Shown here one piece after another: positions 8,244 through 17,082 of a stretch of DNA of 64,000 bases. How positions within the stretch are numbered: position 1 is the stretch's first letter; the number at the start of each line of letters is the position of its first letter. The DNA lies in contig NZ_JAENRY010000005.1 of the NCBI RefSeq assembly GCF_016612545.1, positions 1-64,000 on the forward strand, written 5' to 3'. The stretch comes from Streptomyces sp. MBT65 (lineage in GTDB: Bacteria; Actinomycetota; Actinomycetes; Streptomycetales; Streptomycetaceae). The position numbers and the translations under genes are program-made. The notes beneath the pieces were generated by a model. It was not told where the DNA came from. It saw only the letters and a program-made list of their open reading frames with translations, and made no database searches.

Positions 8244-9773
8244 ATGAACACGCCCCTGTCCCGTCGTACGGCCCTCCAGGCCGCCGGTGCCACCGCGCTC
8301 GCCGCCGGTCTGACCGGGCTGACCGCCACGGCGGCGCACGCCGGTGGCGGCCACAACTCCCGCCCCGAGCTGGTCACTTACCCGCGCCCCGCGACCATGC
8401 CGACGAACACCAGCTTCCAGGTACGGGTGCGCACCGCCCCCGACGGCGCGTGGCAGACCCTCGACATCTACCGGCCGCAGTTCGAGGAGATCAACGCCAC
8501 CACCGGGTCGGGCAAGGTCTACAGCTCGTCGATGGCGTACTTCGACTTCAACGGCTCGGTGGAGATCGAGGTGACGTACCTCAAGGGCGGCACCACCAAG
8601 GCCCGGGTGAGACCGGACGTGCTGGGCATCAAGCCCGAACTCCTCGGCGACACCCTGCGGTTCACCCTCGACGAGCCCAAGGACGTCGTCGTCCAGATCA
8701 ACGACGAGATCTTCGACGCCCTGCATCTGATCACCAACCGCGTCGAGCACCACGCCCCGTCCCCCGACGACCCGGACGTCATCTACTTCGGCCCCGGCGT
8801 CCACACCGTCACCGGCAACGTCCTCCTGGTCCCCAGCGGCAAGACCGTCCACCTCGCGGGCGGCGCCGTCCTGACCGCACAGGTCTACTTCAAGGACGTG
8901 GAGAGGTCCCGCCTCACCGGCCACGGAGTGCTCTACAACAACCCCGGCGGCGCGATCCTCTGCGAGGGCAGCAAGAACATCCGCGTCGAGAACGTCATCA
9001 TCCTCAACCCGTCCGGCTACGCGGGCACGTTCGCGGAGAGCGACAACGTCCACATCAAGAAGGCGCGCGCGTTCAGTTCGAAGGGCAACGGCGACGGATT
9101 CGACGTCTTCTCCTCGACCGGGATCACCTTCGACGGCTGCTTCATGCGCAACTCGGACGACTGCATCGCCATTTACTGCCACCGCTGGAACTACTACGGC
9201 GACACCCGCGACATCACCGTCAAGAACTGCACCCTGTGGGCGGACGTGGCGCACCCGATCAACGTCGGCACGCACGGCAACACCGACGCGCCCGAGACGA
9301 TCGAGAACCTCGTCATCAAGAACATCGACATCCTCGACCACCGCGAACCCCAGATGAACTACCAGGGCTGCATCGCCCTCAACCCCGGCGACTCCAACCT
9401 GATCAAGAACGTCCGCATCGAGGACGTGCGGATCGAGGACTTCCGCTGGGGCCAGGTCATCTACATGAAGGTGATGTTCAACCCGAAGTACAACACCTCG
9501 GTCGGCCGCGGCATCGACGGCGTCTACGTCAAGAACCTCAGCTACACGGGCACCCACGCCAACCCGTCGCTCTTCCTCGGCTACGACGCCGAACACGCCA
9601 TCACCAACGTCACGTTCGAGAACCTGGTGATCAACGGGCTGGTCGTCGCCGACTCGATGAAGAAGCCGAGTTGGTACTACACCACCGACGCCATCCAGTG
9701 GTTCTACAACGAGCACGTCACCAACCTGAAGTTCCTCACCACCGCCGAGGCCGAGGCGGCCGCCGCGTCATGA
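8244..9773 (+). CDS. Secreted GH28-like right-handed beta-helix enzyme
   Basis: 509 residues with a Tat-type leader (SRRTALQAAGATALAAG, cleavage near AHA). The body repeats short hydrophobic coils (NIRVENVIILN, ITFDGCFMRNS, IENLVIKNIDIL), typical of a right-handed parallel beta-helix. NGDGFD (282-287) and NSDDC (303-307) match the catalytic Asp spacing of family 28 polygalacturonases (usually NTDG and DDC). The later GHG and RIK motifs of classical GH28 are not clear, so a divergent hydrolase of pectin-like or other polymers is the best reading. RBS AAGGAG precedes the ATG. The stop overlaps the next start. Confidence 0.75.
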   Translation: MNTPLSRRTALQAAGATALAAGLTGLTATAAHAGGGHNSRPELVTYPRPATMPTNTSFQVRVRTAPDGAWQTLDIYRPQFEEINATTGSGKVYSSSMAYFDFNGSVEIEVTYLKGGTTKARVRPDVLGIKPELLGDTLRFTLDEPKDVVVQINDEIFDALHLITNRVEHHAPSPDDPDVIYFGPGVHTVTGNVLLVPSGKTVHLAGGAVLTAQVYFKDVERSRLTGHGVLYNNPGGAILCEGSKNIRVENVIILNPSGYAGTFAESDNVHIKKARAFSSKGNGDGFDVFSSTGITFDGCFMRNSDDCIAIYCHRWNYYGDTRDITVKNCTLWADVAHPINVGTHGNTDAPETIENLVIKNIDILDHREPQMNYQGCIALNPGDSNLIKNVRIEDVRIEDFRWGQVIYMKVMFNPKYNTSVGRGIDGVYVKNLSYTGTHANPSLFLGYDAEHAITNVTFENLVINGLVVADSMKKPSWYYTTDAIQWFYNEHVTNLKFLTTAEAEAAAAS

Positions 9774-12700
9774 GTGCCCCCGCACCGAGCCGCCGGGGCT
9801 TCCTCGGCGGCACCGCGGCCCTGCTGCTGGCCTCCGGCGCGAGCGGACTGCTCGTGCCCGGCCGGGCCGCCGCCCAGGACGCCACCGAGGTGACCTTCAC
9901 CCACCCCGGCCTGCTGCACACCACCGACGACCTCGCCCGCATGAAAGCGGCGGTCACCACCAAGCAATCCCCGGTCTACGACGGCTACTTGGCGCTCGCG
10001 GCCCACGCCCGCTCCTCCGCGTCGTACGCCGTGCAGAACACCGGCCAGATCACCACCTGGGGCCGAGGCCCCGCCAACTACCAGAACCAGGCCGTCGCCG
10101 ACTCGGCCGCCGCCTACCAGAACGCCCTCATCTGGTCCGTCACCGGCGACACCGCACACGCCGACAAGGCCCGCGACATCCTCAATGCCTGGTCCGCCTC
10201 GCTCACCGCCGTCACCGGAGCCGACGGCCCGCTCGGCGCGGGCCTCCAGGCCTTCAAGTTCGTCAACGCGGCCGAACTCCTGCGCCACACCGGCTACGAC
10301 GGCTGGAGCGCCGCCGACATCGCCCGCTGCGAGGACTCCTTCCTCCGCGTCTGGTACCCGGCGCTCTCCGGCTACACCCTCTACGCCAACGGCAACTGGG
10401 ACCTGACGTCCCTTCAATCCCTCCTGGCCATAGGCGTGTTCTGCGAGGAACCCACCCTCTTCCACGACGCGCTCCGCTTCGCCGCGGCCGGCGCCGGCAA
10501 CGGCAGCGTCCTCCACCGCATCGTCACCGCCGCCGGCCAGGGCCAGGAGAGCGGCCGGGACCAGGGCCACGAACAACTCGCCGTCGGCCTCCTCGCGGAC
10601 GCGGCGCAGGTCGCCTGGAACCAGGGCATCGACCTCTGGGGCTTCGACGACAACCGCATCCTCGCCAACGTCGAGTACGCCGCCCGCTACAACCTCGGCG
10701 GCGACGTCCCCTTCGTCCCCGACCTCGACCGCACCGGCAAGTACATCAAACTGACCGTCTCGGCCACCTCGCGCGGCACCCTGCCACCCATCTACGAGAT
10801 GGCGTACGCGCATTACTCCGGTGTGCGCGGCCTGGACACCCCGTACACGAAAAATGCCGTCTTCCGCGGCACCGGCGGCACCCGGATCGTCGAGGGCAGC
10901 AACGACGACCTGCCGAGCTGGGGCACCTTCGCCTACGCCGGGGCCATCGCATTGAAGCCGACTGTGCCGACACCACCGGCCGGTGTCACGGCCGTGGGCA
11001 ACGACCGTTCCGTGCAGGTGAGTTGGTTGCCCTCTACCTGGGCCGACTCCTACACGGTCCTGCGGGCGACCGACGTGGACGGCCGCTACGAGAAGATCGC
11101 GGCCGGGGTCGGCCAACCGACGTACAGCGACCGGGACGTACACGCCGGACGGGCGTACTACTACACGGTCACCGCCTCCAACACCCTTGGGGAGAGCGGT
11201 AGTTCGGCATGGGCGGCAGCCGCCGCAGGTCTCCCCGGACCCTGGTCGACCCAGGACGTGGGGGACATGAAGATCCCCGGTTCCACCACCTTCGACGGCG
11301 AGCGCTTCGTCCTGGAGGCGAGCGGCACCGCCGACACCTACCGGCTCGTCCACCTCCCGCTGCGCGGCGACGGCACGGTGACCGCGCGGATCGTGTGGCC
11401 GGTCAGCTCGCAGTACTCCAAGATCGGCGTCACCGTCCGGGCCTCCCTCGACGCGGACGCGGCACACGCCTCGATGCTCATCCAGGGGCTGCCGCTGCAC
11501 ACCTGGAGCGGGGTGTTCTCCACCCGGCCCGCTGCCGGCGCCGAGGTCTCCGCGACCGGCAGCACGCCCGTACCGCCCTCGCAGCAACAGGCGATCACGA
11601 CGTCGGCCGCCTTCCCGATCTCCAGCCTCGGCACCCTGCCCGAGTCGGCGACCCCGCTGGAGGCCCCGTACGTCGAGGGCGCGGGCGACGGCTACCGGCT
11701 GCGGAAGCCCTACTGGGTGCGGGTGACCCGGAAGGGCGCGCGCTGCACCGGCGCCATCTCGCCGGACGGCGACCACTGGACCGAAGTCGGCGTGTCCGAC
11801 GTCGAGTTGGGGCGCACCGCGTACGCGGGACTCGCCCTCACCTCCTGCCTCGGAGTCGACGAGGACTACGCCGAGACCGGCACCGGCGCCTTCGACAACG
11901 TCAGCGTGACGTCCGTGAAAGGCACGGTCTGGCAGGTGCCCCGCCCGGCCCGCACCGCCACCGACCTGCGGGCCGAATCCGGGGCCGACGCCGTCGAGTT
12001 GGCCTGGAGCGACCCGGACCTGTCCGCCGAGTACACGGTCCTGCGCGCCACCCGCGCGACCGGGCCGTACCGGACCCTCGCCACCCGCGTCGGCCCGGTC
12101 GGCTTCGGCACCCGCGTCCGGTACACCGACGCAACAGGGACGCCCGGAACGACGTACCACTACACGGTCGCGAAGACCAACGCCGGTGGACACGGGCCGC
12201 GTTCGGCACCGGCGCGGGCCGAGATGCCGACCCCTTCCGCTCCCCAACTCACCTCCGCCACCGCCGTGTTCACCAACCAGGGTGCCGACCTCCGGTATCT
12301 GCTGCGTGCCTCGCACGAGCCCGTGCGGTTCACCGCGGACGGGCTCCCCACCGGTCTGCGTATCGACCGGCGCACCGGGCTGGTCTCCGGAATCCCCACG
12401 GAGACAGGGGAGTTCACGGTCGCGACGACCGCCTCCAACGCCTCCGGCACCGCGACCGGCACCCTCGCCCTCACGGTGGGCACCGCCCCGCCCGCGCCGT
12501 GGACGTACGGCGATCTCGGTGACACCGTGCTCGACGACCGTGCCTTCGGGACGCTGGGCGTGGTGGCGATCACCACGCCGGGCAGCACGTCGTACGACGG
12601 CGGGACCTTCACCGTGCGCGGCGCGGGCGTCGACCTGAACGCCAACGGCCAGGGAATGACAGGGCAGTTCGTACGGCGGCCGGTCAGCGGTGACTGCGAG

Positions 12701-13096
12701 GTCGTCGCCCGGCTCGTCTCCCGGACCGGTGTCACCACCGACCGGGTCGGGCTGCTCATGGCGAAGTCGCTGTCGCCGTTCGACCAGGCGGCGGGCTTGA
12801 TCGTCACCGGCGGGACCACCGGCCAGCTCCTGCTCCGCAGGACCGTGGCCGGTGCCTCCGCCTTCACCGGTGGCGCCACCGTCACCCTCCCCGCCCTGCT
12901 GCGGCTGAAGCGCGTCGGGACCGCGTTCAGCGCAGCCCTGTCCACCGATGACGGTGTCACCTGGACCCCCCTCGCCGACGGAGAGATCCCCGGCTTCGGT
13001 GACGCCCCTTATCACGTCGGCCTGGTGGTCTGCTCGCGCAGTCAACCGGTCCGCTGCACCACGGAGTTCGACGAGGTGAGCATCACGCCCACCTGA
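9770..13096 (+). CDS. Large secreted alginate-lyase-family protein with FN3 modules
   Basis: 1108 residues starting at the ATG that overlaps the previous stop (ATGA). Tat-type leader (SRRGFLGGTAALLLASG). Residues about 40-360 are an alginate-lyase superfamily domain with NGNWDL and QESGRDQGH, both shared with the next gene. The rest is modular: fibronectin type III domains at about 402-487 and 727-819, a putative Ig-like domain (about 833-903), and two concanavalin-like or DUF1349-like segments around 500-720 and 910-1108, likely for carbohydrate binding. Probable role: extracellular cleavage of a uronic-acid polymer by beta-elimination while bound to it. Substrate unproven. Confidence 0.75.
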   Translation: MSAPAPSRRGFLGGTAALLLASGASGLLVPGRAAAQDATEVTFTHPGLLHTTDDLARMKAAVTTKQSPVYDGYLALAAHARSSASYAVQNTGQITTWGRGPANYQNQAVADSAAAYQNALIWSVTGDTAHADKARDILNAWSASLTAVTGADGPLGAGLQAFKFVNAAELLRHTGYDGWSAADIARCEDSFLRVWYPALSGYTLYANGNWDLTSLQSLLAIGVFCEEPTLFHDALRFAAAGAGNGSVLHRIVTAAGQGQESGRDQGHEQLAVGLLADAAQVAWNQGIDLWGFDDNRILANVEYAARYNLGGDVPFVPDLDRTGKYIKLTVSATSRGTLPPIYEMAYAHYSGVRGLDTPYTKNAVFRGTGGTRIVEGSNDDLPSWGTFAYAGAIALKPTVPTPPAGVTAVGNDRSVQVSWLPSTWADSYTVLRATDVDGRYEKIAAGVGQPTYSDRDVHAGRAYYYTVTASNTLGESGSSAWAAAAAGLPGPWSTQDVGDMKIPGSTTFDGERFVLEASGTADTYRLVHLPLRGDGTVTARIVWPVSSQYSKIGVTVRASLDADAAHASMLIQGLPLHTWSGVFSTRPAAGAEVSATGSTPVPPSQQQAITTSAAFPISSLGTLPESATPLEAPYVEGAGDGYRLRKPYWVRVTRKGARCTGAISPDGDHWTEVGVSDVELGRTAYAGLALTSCLGVDEDYAETGTGAFDNVSVTSVKGTVWQVPRPARTATDLRAESGADAVELAWSDPDLSAEYTVLRATRATGPYRTLATRVGPVGFGTRVRYTDATGTPGTTYHYTVAKTNAGGHGPRSAPARAEMPTPSAPQLTSATAVFTNQGADLRYLLRASHEPVRFTADGLPTGLRIDRRTGLVSGIPTETGEFTVATTASNASGTATGTLALTVGTAPPAPWTYGDLGDTVLDDRAFGTLGVVAITTPGSTSYDGGTFTVRGAGVDLNANGQGMTGQFVRRPVSGDCEVVARLVSRTGVTTDRVGLLMAKSLSPFDQAAGLIVTGGTTGQLLLRRTVAGASAFTGGATVTLPALLRLKRVGTAFSAALSTDDGVTWTPLADGEIPGFGDAPYHVGLVVCSRSQPVRCTTEFDEVSITPT

Positions 13097-13123
13097 TCCT
13101 CCACGGATTGGAGATGCACAGCA

Positions 13124-14374
13124 ATGAGCCGCACTTCCCCCCACGAGCACCTCCGCAGCACAGAGTTGAGCCGCCGCGGTCTGTTGAGGACCGCCGGCGG
13201 GCTCACCGCGGCCGTCGCCCTCGGCGGCGCCACCGTGGCCACGACCGCGCACGCGGCCCCGGCCACCTTCACCCACCCCGGCATGCTGCACAACGCCGGA
13301 GACATCAACCGGGCCAAGGTCAGGGTCGCGGCGGGAACCGACCCCTGGCTGTCCGGCTGGAACAGGCTGATTGCCAACTCCCATGCGCAGTCCACCTGGA
13401 CGAACCGGGCGACGGCCACGATCGTCCGGGGCGGCGACGGCCAGAACTACAGCCTGCTCTACAACGACATCGCCGCCGCCTACCAGAACGCCCTGCGCTG
13501 GAAGGTCGGCGGCACCGAGGCGAACGCCGTGTGCGCCGCGAACATCCTCAACGCCTGGTCGACCACGCTGACTACGGTCACCGGCAACGCCGACCGGTTC
13601 CTCGCGGCCGGCCTCTACGGCTGGCAGTTCGCCAACGCCTGCGAACTCATGCGGGACTACAGCGGGTTCAACCTGTCTGCTGCCCAGCAGATGCTGGCGA
13701 ACGTCTTCTACCCGCTCAACAACAGCTTCCTCACCAACCACAACGACGCCTGCATCACCAACTACTGGGCCAACTGGGACCTCTGCACCATGGCCTCGAT
13801 CCTGGCCATCGGCATCCTCAACGAGGACAGCGCCAAGTACGACCAGGCCGTCACGTACTTCAAGTCCGGTGCGGGCAACGGCTCGATCGCGCACGCCGTG
13901 CCGTACCTGTACACCGACTCGGACGGCTACGCGCTCGGCCAGTGGCAGGAATCCGGCCGCGACCAGGGGCACACCGTCCTCGGCATGGGCCAGATGGGCG
14001 CGATCTGCGAGATGGCGTGGAACCAGGGCGACGACGTGTACTCCTACGACAGCCGCCGCTTCATGAAGGCCGCCCAGTACGTCGCGAAGTACAACAGCGG
14101 CGGCGACGTGCCCTTCACCACCTACACCTGGGGCACCGGGCAGAGCTGCGCCTCGTCCTCCCAGACGGTGATCTCCGCCGCCTCGCGCGGCCAGATCCGG
14201 CCGGTGTGGGCGATGCTCCATTTCCACTACAACCGGCGGATCGGCCTCGACGACAAGTACATCTCGGCCATGTACTACGACCTCGTCGCGCCCGAGGGCG
14301 GGGGAGGTGACTACGGCTCCGACAGCGGCGGCTACGACCAGCTCGGTTTCGGCACGCTGATGTACGCGAAGTAG
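13124..14374 (+). CDS. Secreted alginate-lyase-family protein (paralogue)
   Basis: 416 residues: Tat leader (SRRGLLRTAGGLTAAVALGG, cleavage near AHA) and one alginate-lyase-family domain. It is a clear paralogue of residues 30-380 of the preceding protein. Shared features are FTHPGMLHNAGDI against FTHPGLLHTTDDL, ANWDL, QESGRDQGH (about 275-283) and the ending KYNSGGDVPF. It lacks the FN3 and binding modules, so it may be the mobile enzyme and the large one the anchored enzyme. Last gene before the hairpin at 14384-14424. Confidence 0.8.
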   Translation: MSRTSPHEHLRSTELSRRGLLRTAGGLTAAVALGGATVATTAHAAPATFTHPGMLHNAGDINRAKVRVAAGTDPWLSGWNRLIANSHAQSTWTNRATATIVRGGDGQNYSLLYNDIAAAYQNALRWKVGGTEANAVCAANILNAWSTTLTTVTGNADRFLAAGLYGWQFANACELMRDYSGFNLSAAQQMLANVFYPLNNSFLTNHNDACITNYWANWDLCTMASILAIGILNEDSAKYDQAVTYFKSGAGNGSIAHAVPYLYTDSDGYALGQWQESGRDQGHTVLGMGQMGAICEMAWNQGDDVYSYDSRRFMKAAQYVAKYNSGGDVPFTTYTWGTGQSCASSSQTVISAASRGQIRPVWAMLHFHYNRRIGLDDKYISAMYYDLVAPEGGGGDYGSDSGGYDQLGFGTLMYAK

Positions 14375-14383
14375 TGGCGCGAG

Positions 14384-14424
14384 GCGTCCACGGACCGGGC
14401 CTGTGGTGCCCGGTCCGTGGACGC
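14384..14424 (+). terminator. Strong hairpin terminator after the polysaccharide operon
   Basis: A 17-bp perfect stem (14384-14400 with 14408-14424) and a 7-base loop lie 10 bases after the last lyase stop, followed by CCTCTT. Rho-independent-like end of the 5011-14374 transcript. Confidence 0.8.
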
Positions 14425-14524
14425 CCTCTTGACCTCCAGCGGCGCCGGATCGACACTCCAGTAGGGAATCCTAGTGAACAGGTAGGGAAACATGGGGCGC
14501 CTTGAGCCGGTCACCACCACTCGC

Positions 14525-14605
14525 GTGGACCGTTCGCCCCTTCTGACCTCCCGCCGTCACATCGATCTGCTGCGGGTCTGCAGCGCCATGAACCCACTGC
14601 GCTGA
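14525..14605 (+). CDS. Short sulfur-type leader peptide
   Basis: 26 codons from GTG, ending in SRRHIDLLRVCSAMNPLR. The core RRHIDLLRV matches a leader peptide family seen upstream of sulfur metabolism genes in Streptomyces, usually with Cys near the end (here Cys19). It sits 67 bases before the GST-like gene. Presumed role: cysteine starvation stalls the ribosome on the leader and changes downstream expression. No clear Shine-Dalgarno site. Family match is by recall of the motif; mechanism is inference. Confidence 0.7.
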   Translation: MDRSPLLTSRRHIDLLRVCSAMNPLR

Positions 14606-14671
14606 GCCCCTCCACCGCTCGACGACGCTTCCGCCGCGCGTACGTCCACGCGCCCGTACCCGGGGAGTCCC

Positions 14672-15556
14672 ATGTCCGTAACGCCTCTCGCCGCCGTCCC
14701 CTCACCCCGATCCGCGCCTCAGTTCCGGGGCCGGATCGGGAGCGACGCGCGCAGCGGGCACTACGCCGTGCCGCGCCGCTACCGCCTCCATCTGTCCACC
14801 GCCTGCGCCGACGGCCTGCGCATCGCCGTCACCCACAGCCTGCTCGGCCTCGACGAGAGCTGTCCGGCCGTGTTCCTGTCCGCCGTACCCGACTGTCCGA
14901 GTGGTGGACACTCCGCGCTGCGTCCGCTCTACGAGGCGAGCGCGCACCGCTACTCCGGACCGGCCGCCGCGCCGGTGCTCAGCGACGACTGGTCCGGCCG
15001 GATCGTCAGCACCCACGCCCCCGACATCATGCGCGACCTCGCCCGGCACTTCGGCGAGTGCGGGCCCCAGCTGTACCCGTGCGGCGCCGAGTCGGAGATC
15101 GAGGCCGTCGAGCGGCTCTGCGCGCAGGGCATCGAGGACGCCGCGCAGCGCGCCGGCGCGGCCGGTGGCGAGCAGGAGGAGCACGAGGAGGCGCTCGGTC
15201 GACTGCTGGAGACGCTGGGCTCGCTGGACCGCTGGCTGGACGGCCGCGAGCACATGATCCGGGACGAACTCACCGCCGCCGACGTCGAGTTGTGGGTGTC
15301 CCTGGTCCAACTCGACACCGTGCACCGCTATCACCTGGACGCCGCCGCAGTGCAGCGCATCGCCGACCACCCCCACCTGTGGGCCTACGCGCGCCGGCTG
15401 GCCGCCCACCCGGCCTTCGGCGCCCACCTCGACCTCGACGGCATCGCCCGCCGCCACCACGCCCGTTGCCGGGGCCTGGAGGCCGCCGGCGCCGCTGTCC
15501 AGATCCTGGACTGGGCAGCGCACGCGGCGGACGAAACGGGAGCTTGCCGCAGTTGA
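14672..15556 (+). CDS. Glutathione S-transferase-like (Xi-class related) protein
   Basis: 294 residues. The start (FRGRIGSDARSGHYAVPRRY) and the C-terminal helical half (TAADVELWVSLVQLDTVHRYHL) resemble glutathionyl-hydroquinone reductases of the Xi GST class. The usual CPWAHR active-site stretch is replaced by a sequence reading STACADGLRI. One Cys is retained but the Pro-Trp is lost, and the protein is shorter than the usual ~320-330. Actinobacteria use mycothiol rather than glutathione, so the thiol substrate is open. RBS GGGGAG precedes the ATG. Its position behind a sulfur leader suggests expression under cysteine limitation. Confidence 0.65.
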   Translation: MSVTPLAAVPSPRSAPQFRGRIGSDARSGHYAVPRRYRLHLSTACADGLRIAVTHSLLGLDESCPAVFLSAVPDCPSGGHSALRPLYEASAHRYSGPAAAPVLSDDWSGRIVSTHAPDIMRDLARHFGECGPQLYPCGAESEIEAVERLCAQGIEDAAQRAGAAGGEQEEHEEALGRLLETLGSLDRWLDGREHMIRDELTAADVELWVSLVQLDTVHRYHLDAAAVQRIADHPHLWAYARRLAAHPAFGAHLDLDGIARRHHARCRGLEAAGAAVQILDWAAHAADETGACRS

Positions 15557-15590
15557 GCGGGGTCTCGGCCGTCCGAGTGCTGGACAGGCA

Positions 15591-15620
15591 TTGACATCCG
15601 TTCGGACAATTGTCTTAACT
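15591..15620 (+). promoter_or_regulatory. Candidate promoter of the SAM-IV controlled operon
   Basis: TTGACA at 15591-15596 and TTAACT at 15615-15620 with an 18-base spacer, just upstream of the riboswitch. Matches a housekeeping sigma promoter. Confidence 0.6.
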
Positions 15621-15632
15621 TGCGAACCAGAA

Positions 15633-15712
15633 CGGTCATGAGTGTCAGCGACAAGCCCTGGCTTGCTGACCGGCAACCCTCGCACGCGGTGGGGTGCCCC
15701 AGGTGACGACCG
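15633..15712 (+). promoter_or_regulatory. SAM-IV riboswitch
   Basis: The sequence carries the conserved elements of the actinobacterial SAM-IV aptamer. P1 pairs CGGTC (15633-15637) with GACCG (15708-15712). P2 pairs GTCAGC (15644-15649) with GCTGAC (15665-15670), with an inner helix AAGCC/GGCTT. The CCGGCAACCCTC and GCGGTGGGGTGCCCC blocks follow. It senses S-adenosylmethionine. Location upstream of an amino-acid ABC importer fits repression when methionine or SAM is plentiful. Confidence 0.88.
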
Positions 15713-15775
15713 GACCGGATGACGTTTCGGTAAGCGCGAGGCCCTGCGGGGCCGGAACAGTGACGGGTGACGGAC

Positions 15776-15934
15776 ATGTACGCAGCTCTCCGGACGGCGA
15801 CACGCCGCTCCCCGGGCTGCGTACAGCTGTGCACGAACCCGCTGGTCGCCGACCGCGCCGTCGACCTGCTCCGCGTCAACAGCGCACTGTGTAGCACGTG
15901 TACCGCTTCGGGCTTCGCCCGCTGTCGAGGCTGA
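15776..15934 (+). CDS. Cys-rich leader peptide downstream of riboswitch
   Basis: 52 codons from ATG containing DRAVDLLRVNSALC (residues 26-39), a variant of the sulfur leader core, and five Cys in all (15, 19, 39, 42, 50). It lies between the SAM-IV aptamer and the permease start, so one transcript carries two sulfur-responsive elements. Weak Shine-Dalgarno (GGGTGACGG). The rest of the 545-base gap 15557-16101 holds only the promoter and riboswitch. Confidence 0.6.
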   Translation: MYAALRTATRRSPGCVQLCTNPLVADRAVDLLRVNSALCSTCTASGFARCRG

Positions 15935-16101
15935 CGACTCCTCCTCGTAGTCCTCGCGTCCCGCGTTCCTGACGAACACCGCCCGTGCGGTGTGCCGTTG
16001 TCCGCCCAGCCCCCGGTCCCGTGCGTTTCCCGCCGTGTGCGTCGCGCCAGCCACGCCCAGGTGTCGCGACCCGGGGTGTCCGACTTCCGCCGGAGCCCTC
16101 C

Positions 16102-17082
16102 ATGAGTGAACCCCCAGGCACCACCGTGTCCCTGGCCGACGCCCCCGCAGCCGACGCCCCGTCAAAACCCCTCACCGCACAGCGGGTTCAGCCGCTGCGC
16201 CGGCCCGGCCGGTGGATCGTCACGCTGGTCGTGCTGGTGGTGGTCGCCCAGTTCGTCCACGGACTGGTCACCAACTCCTTCTACCAGTGGGACCGCTTCG
16301 GCTACTGGTTCCTGCGCCCGACGATCCTCGACGGACTCGTCATAACCCTCGAAGTGGCGGCGCTCAGCGCGGTGTTGGGCCTCCTCGGCGGCATCCTGCT
16401 CGCCCTGGCCCGACTCTCGAAGAGCCCGGTACTGCGCGCGGCGAGCTGGACCTACGTATGGGCCCTGCGCTCCATCCCGCTCATCGTGGTGCTGATCTTC
16501 CTCTACAACTTCAGCGCCCTGTACCAGACGCTCAGCATCGGCGTCCCCTTCGGCCCCGCCTTCTTCTCCTTCGACGAGTCGAAGCTCGCCACCGACATGG
16601 CCGTGGCTGTGGTCGGCCTCAGCCTCAACGAGGCGGCGTACGCGGCCGAAGTGGTCCGCGGCGGCATCCTCTCCGTCGACCAGGGCCAGCACGAGGCGGC
16701 CTCCGCCCTCGGCCTGCCGAAGAGCTACCAGTTCCGCAGGATCGTCTTCCCGCAGGCACTGCGCTCCATCACCCCGAACTACGTCAACCAGCTGATCGGC
16801 CTGATCAAGAGCACCTCACTGGTCTTCTACGTCTCGCTGCTCGACCTGTTCGGCTCCGCGCAGACGATGGGCTCGACCTACCCCGGCGACATCGTGCCGC
16901 TGCTCCTGGTCGTCACCGTCTGGTACCTGATCCTGACCAGCGTCGTGTCCGTCATCCAGTTCTACGTCGAACGGCACTACGCCCGGGGCGCCACCCGCAA
17001 CCTGCCGCCCACCCCGATCCAGAAACTCCGCGCCGGTGTCACCGATCTGCGGGCCCGCATCCGCAGGGAGACCGCGATATGA
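16102..17082 (+). CDS. Amino-acid ABC transporter permease
   Basis: 326 residues of the polar amino-acid (HisM/GlnP) permease family. About five helices follow a hydrophilic 40-residue N-terminus. The loop EVVRGGILSVDQGQHEAASA with LGLPKSYQFRRIVFPQALR is the family EAA motif. The ATG at 16102 follows CGGAGC; extending upstream gives Pro/Arg-rich non-coding-like sequence. It overlaps the ATPase by four bases. Substrate is likely cystine, methionine or a related sulfur amino acid, judged from the riboswitch and leader. Confidence 0.85.
   Translation: MSEPPGTTVSLADAPAADAPSKPLTAQRVQPLRRPGRWIVTLVVLVVVAQFVHGLVTNSFYQWDRFGYWFLRPTILDGLVITLEVAALSAVLGLLGGILLALARLSKSPVLRAASWTYVWALRSIPLIVVLIFLYNFSALYQTLSIGVPFGPAFFSFDESKLATDMAVAVVGLSLNEAAYAAEVVRGGILSVDQGQHEAASALGLPKSYQFRRIVFPQALRSITPNYVNQLIGLIKSTSLVFYVSLLDLFGSAQTMGSTYPGDIVPLLLVVTVWYLILTSVVSVIQFYVERHYARGATRNLPPTPIQKLRAGVTDLRARIRRETAI

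Noticed and set aside
8450-9769. Extension of the large lyase upstream into the GH28-like gene
   Set aside because: Arg/His/Pro-rich translation in the wrong frame; the ATG at 9770 with a Tat leader and ATGA overlap is the real start.
9704-14227. 1507-codon minus-strand frame opposite the lyase genes
   Set aside because: Gly/Val/Arg-rich shadow of the real plus-strand genes, with no motif and a start inside the last lyase.
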